A stretch of 47,584 nucleotides of DNA from Devosia elaeis (GTDB lineage: Bacteria > Pseudomonadota > Alphaproteobacteria > Rhizobiales > Devosiaceae), in the NCBI RefSeq assembly GCF_001650025.1, contig NZ_LVVY01000141.1:1-47584 (forward strand), given 5' to 3'. Of the stretch, positions 45,596-47,584 are shown one piece after another (the first letter of the stretch is position 1; each line of letters begins with the position of its first letter). A program made the translations under genes and the position numbers. Under the pieces are notes generated by a model. That model was given only the letters and a program-made list of their open reading frames with translations. It had not been told where the DNA came from and ran no database searches.

Positions 45596-45673
45596 ACCGG
45601 CCGCTGCAACTTTTCCAACGGCTTCCGCGTTCGGATCGTTGAATAACGCCGAAGTGATTGGCTGGCCAAAAAG

Positions 45674-45693
45674 GGGTCGCAATATTGTGACCC
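45674..45693. promoter_or_regulatory. 20-bp palindrome upstream of the response regulator
   Basis: GGGTCGCAAT-ATTGTGACCC: nine of ten position pairs match. It ends 36 bp before the ATG. A second hairpin (CGGTCT, 45699-45704, with AGACCG, 45715-45720) follows directly before the ribosome site GGAG. It is a candidate operator, possibly for autoregulation. Confidence 0.45.
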
Positions 45694-45729
45694 TTGGTCG
45701 GTCTGGGACGGAAAAGACCGGAGAAAACA

Positions 45730-46413
45730 ATGAACAAGCGACGCATCCTTGTCGTGGACGACGACGCGGACTTGCGCCAGACCCTGGTGGAACAGCTCCG
45801 GGGCGAGCCGGACTTCGAGATCCTTCAGGCCGGAACGGCCAATGACGCCCTGACCGTCCTGCGCGAGAACAATATCGAGCTCACCATTCTCGACGTGGGC
45901 CTGCCCGACATGGACGGCCGCGACGCGGTGAAGCTGATGCGCGAGGAAGGCTATACCAGCCCGGTGCTGATGCTGACCGGCCACGATACCGATGCCGACG
46001 AGATCAAGGGCCTCGAGGCCGGCGCCAATGATTATCTGACCAAGCCCTTCCGCTATCCGGTGCTGCTGGCCCGCATCAATGCGGCTTTGCGCCAGCGCGA
46101 CCAGAGCGAGGACGCGGTCTTCACCATCGGCCAATACAGTTTCCAGCCGGCGGCCAAGATGCTGGAGACCAATGACGGGATCAAGGTGCGCCTGACCGAC
46201 AAGGAAACCTCGATCCTGAAATATCTCTACCGGCAGGGTCCCAAGACCATCACCCGCGACGTGCTGCTCAAGGAAGTCTGGGGCTACAATAATCGCGTCA
46301 CCACCCATACGCTGGAAACTCATATCTACCGGCTGCGGCAGAAGATCGAGCGCGATCCCTCCAATGCGCGATTGCTGGTCACCGAGGATGGCGGCTACCG
46401 GCTTGTCCCCTGA
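45730..46413 (+). CDS. cenR: OmpR/PhoB-type response regulator, CenR/OtpR-like
   Basis: A 227-residue two-component regulator. The receiver domain has D10-D12, phosphoacceptor D55 in TILDVGLPDMDG, T83 and K105; the winged-helix effector ends THTLETHIYRLRQKIERDPSNARLLVTEDGGYRLVP. It resembles alphaproteobacterial CenR (cell-envelope regulator; OtpR in Brucella), and the adjacent cyclic-nucleotide-binding gene matches the Brucella otpR context as I remember it. No kinase gene is adjacent. The specific name is moderately confident; the family is certain. Confidence 0.85.
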   Translation: MNKRRILVVDDDADLRQTLVEQLRGEPDFEILQAGTANDALTVLRENNIELTILDVGLPDMDGRDAVKLMREEGYTSPVLMLTGHDTDADEIKGLEAGANDYLTKPFRYPVLLARINAALRQRDQSEDAVFTIGQYSFQPAAKMLETNDGIKVRLTDKETSILKYLYRQGPKTITRDVLLKEVWGYNNRVTTHTLETHIYRLRQKIERDPSNARLLVTEDGGYRLVP

Positions 46414-46565
46414 TTAAGGGGGCGTGCTGTTCATTTCCGGCCCGAACTGACTTATAGCTGTGCCCAAGGCCGCCGGCGCGATGCGGGCGGCCCTGGTTTG
46501 GCGGCGTGATCGCAGCGAGGGCATCGCCTTCGCCGATCCCGCCCAGCGCGTGCGGGCTGGTTCTG

Positions 46566-47024
46566 ATGAGAATGGACGATGCGGCCGGGGTGCTGGCCCG
46601 GGCCGAATTTTTCGACATCTGCGACGATGAACAATTGCGCATGCTCGGCTTTGCCGGCGATCGGCAGCATGTCGAGGCCGATGCGATCATCTACAAGGCC
46701 GGCGACGTGCCCCAGGGCGCCTATGTGCTGATCGAGGGCACGGTCAAGGCGCGGCATGAAGGGGCCGAGGCCGGCAAGCCCTATGCCCTCAGCGAGCCGG
46801 GCAGCGTCATCTCCCCCACCGCGCTCATTCTCGACAAGCCGCGTCCGGTGACCTTCACCGCCGTGACCGATTGCGAATTGCTGTTCGTGCCGCGCAGCGC
46901 CTTCCTGAAACTGGCGCGGCAATCGCCCGACCTGGCCGCCCGCGCCGCGCAGCGCATCGAGCAGGATCTGGGGCGCTACATGCATGCGCTCGAACCGCTG
47001 AAGCGGAAGATGAAGGGCGCCTAG
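46566..47024 (+). CDS. Cyclic nucleotide-binding domain protein
   Basis: A 152-residue protein that is essentially one cNMP-binding (Crp-like) domain: FFDICDDEQLRMLGFAGDRQHVEADAIIYKAGDVPQGAYVLIEGTVKAR, then SEPGSVISPTALILDKPRPVTFTAVTDCELLFVPRSAFLKLAR. There is no DNA-binding helix-turn-helix after the sensor, only a short helix (QRIEQDLGRYMHALEPLKRK), so it is not a Crp/Fnr transcription factor. Whether it binds cAMP is unknown. ATG 46566 or 46572 could be the start. Confidence 0.82.
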   Translation: MRMDDAAGVLARAEFFDICDDEQLRMLGFAGDRQHVEADAIIYKAGDVPQGAYVLIEGTVKARHEGAEAGKPYALSEPGSVISPTALILDKPRPVTFTAVTDCELLFVPRSAFLKLARQSPDLAARAAQRIEQDLGRYMHALEPLKRKMKGA

Positions 47025-47190
47025 TTCGGTGCTGTGACGGTCTCCGATGTCAAAGAGCCTTCCGCGGCGCTCGCGCGTGCCGAAGTGCCGGCCGGTCTAA
47101 AAACCTCCGGGTTTGAAACGTCGATGGAAGCCCCGAGGCGGATTCCGCCTCTGAGTATAAAAACGAGACGCAAACCGCCCCGGGGCGCCT

Positions 47191-47250
47191 GCCATTCGCG
47201 CATAGCGCTCATGGCCTTCTCCCCTCAAATCTCTCCACCGGAGAGATTTG
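47191..47250 (-). repeat. 60-nt double-hairpin repeat, copy D
   Basis: Minus-strand order: hairpin 1 (47250-47226; arm CAAATCTCTCC, loop GGT, perfect 11 bp), linker AGGGGAGAAG, hairpin 2 (47215-47191; GCCAT/ATGGC, inner stem GCGC/GCGC instead of GAGC/GCTC, loop TAT, GA/GA internal loop). The inner-stem change is compensatory. Confidence 0.82.
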
Positions 47251-47504
47251 CCCTGCGGGACGGATCGAAGTCCGGCAGGGGGTTTCCTAGGGCCGGCTCT
47301 CACCGGAATTTCCCATCCCCGGACCCAGCCTCCGTTAACGATGCAGAGGCCTCCCGACTGTCGCCGGACGGTTGATCGTTGCAACCCCATCTCCACCCGG
47401 CTGATGGGGGGAGGATAATATGGGGTGATGGGGGCGGGGATAAGTTTTCCGGGAAGACGCGATGCAGCACCCTCCCCCTTGCGGGCTTCCCGCTGGCCGC
47501 AGGC

Positions 47505-47564
47505 AAATTCGCTCCAGTGGAGCGAATTTAAGCGGGAAGGCCATGAGAGCTATGCTCGAATGGC
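47505..47564 (+). repeat. 60-nt double-hairpin repeat, copy E
   Basis: Hairpin 1 (47505-47529; arm AAATTCGCTCC, loop AGT, perfect 11 bp), linker AAGCGGGAAG (47530-47539), hairpin 2 (47540-47564; identical to copy C). It faces away from copy D, whose hairpin 1 lies 254 bp to the left. Confidence 0.82.
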
Positions 47565-47584
47565 TGGCTGGGGTGGGGGACGGG

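Larger units (their letters stand above)
47025..47584. other. 560-bp region without a gene, holding two inverted double-hairpin repeats
   Basis: No convincing open reading frame reaches the right edge. The stretch contains repeat copies D and E in opposite orientation, a small palindrome GAGGCGG-ATT-CCGCCTC (47135-47151), and a fragment resembling the CTTCTCCCC dispersed family around 47467-47490. Nothing else was recognised. Confidence 0.6.

Overview
This is a high-GC stretch of alphaproteobacterial chromosome, most likely Hyphomicrobiales (Rhizobiales) and plausibly a Devosia-like genus. The taxonomic call rests on synteny: rph|hrcA-grpE-dnaK-dnaJ, a hisB-hisH-hisA-X-hisF-hisE-coaA block, hslV-GNAT-hslU, Smr/TimA/FxsA/SecB, dnaQ-coaE-aroE-maf, and hemE-hemJ-rho-mnmE-mnmG-rsmG-parA-parB with holA-leuS. 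Almost all of it is ordinary core genome. There is no rRNA, tRNA, CRISPR array, insertion sequence or prophage that I can see.

Layout. 1-8.4 kb is the heat-shock block: rph (partial, leftward), hrcA, grpE, dnaK and dnaJ rightward, with pabBC-pncA inserted on the other strand. grpE, dnaK and dnaJ each have a candidate RpoH (sigma-32) promoter of the same geometry, and a fourth lies before hslV. 8.4-19 kb is a mixed accessory/housekeeping stretch: two VOC proteins, an FMN reductase, a histidine phosphatase, pyrF, adenosine kinase, a TetR regulator divergent from a DUF2214 membrane protein, nth, DUF2244, an HTH-methyltransferase, an AI-2E-type transporter, and dapB-gpmA. 19-26.2 kb holds histidine biosynthesis plus pantothenate kinase (leftward) and the HslVU protease operon (rightward). 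26.3-32 kb runs XRE, Smr, TimA (leftward), FxsA and SecB (rightward), then dnaQ-coaE-aroE-maf (leftward).

The gap at 32.01-32.45 kb between divergent maf and hemE is a strong candidate for the chromosomal replication origin: it holds a perfect CtrA box, DnaA-box-like 9-mers, six GANTC sites and an AT-rich patch. Genes on both sides point away from it. Rightward follow hemE, hemJ, rho, mnmE, mnmG, rsmG and the parAB segregation genes, with five good parS sites between 36.8 and 41.1 kb, two of them inside the rsmG coding sequence. holA-leuS, a YggS protein, a CenR/OtpR-like response regulator and a cyclic-nucleotide-binding protein close the window.

The most unusual signal is not a gene. Five copies of a 60-nt module (one is 59 nt) lie in intergenic DNA. 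Each is a 25-nt hairpin (11-bp stem, 3-nt loop), a 10-nt purine-rich linker, and a second 25-nt hairpin with a symmetric GA/GA internal loop. Stem sequences differ between copies but keep pairing, i.e. show compensatory changes. I do not recognise it as a named element. Three other classes of dispersed palindromic repeat are also present.
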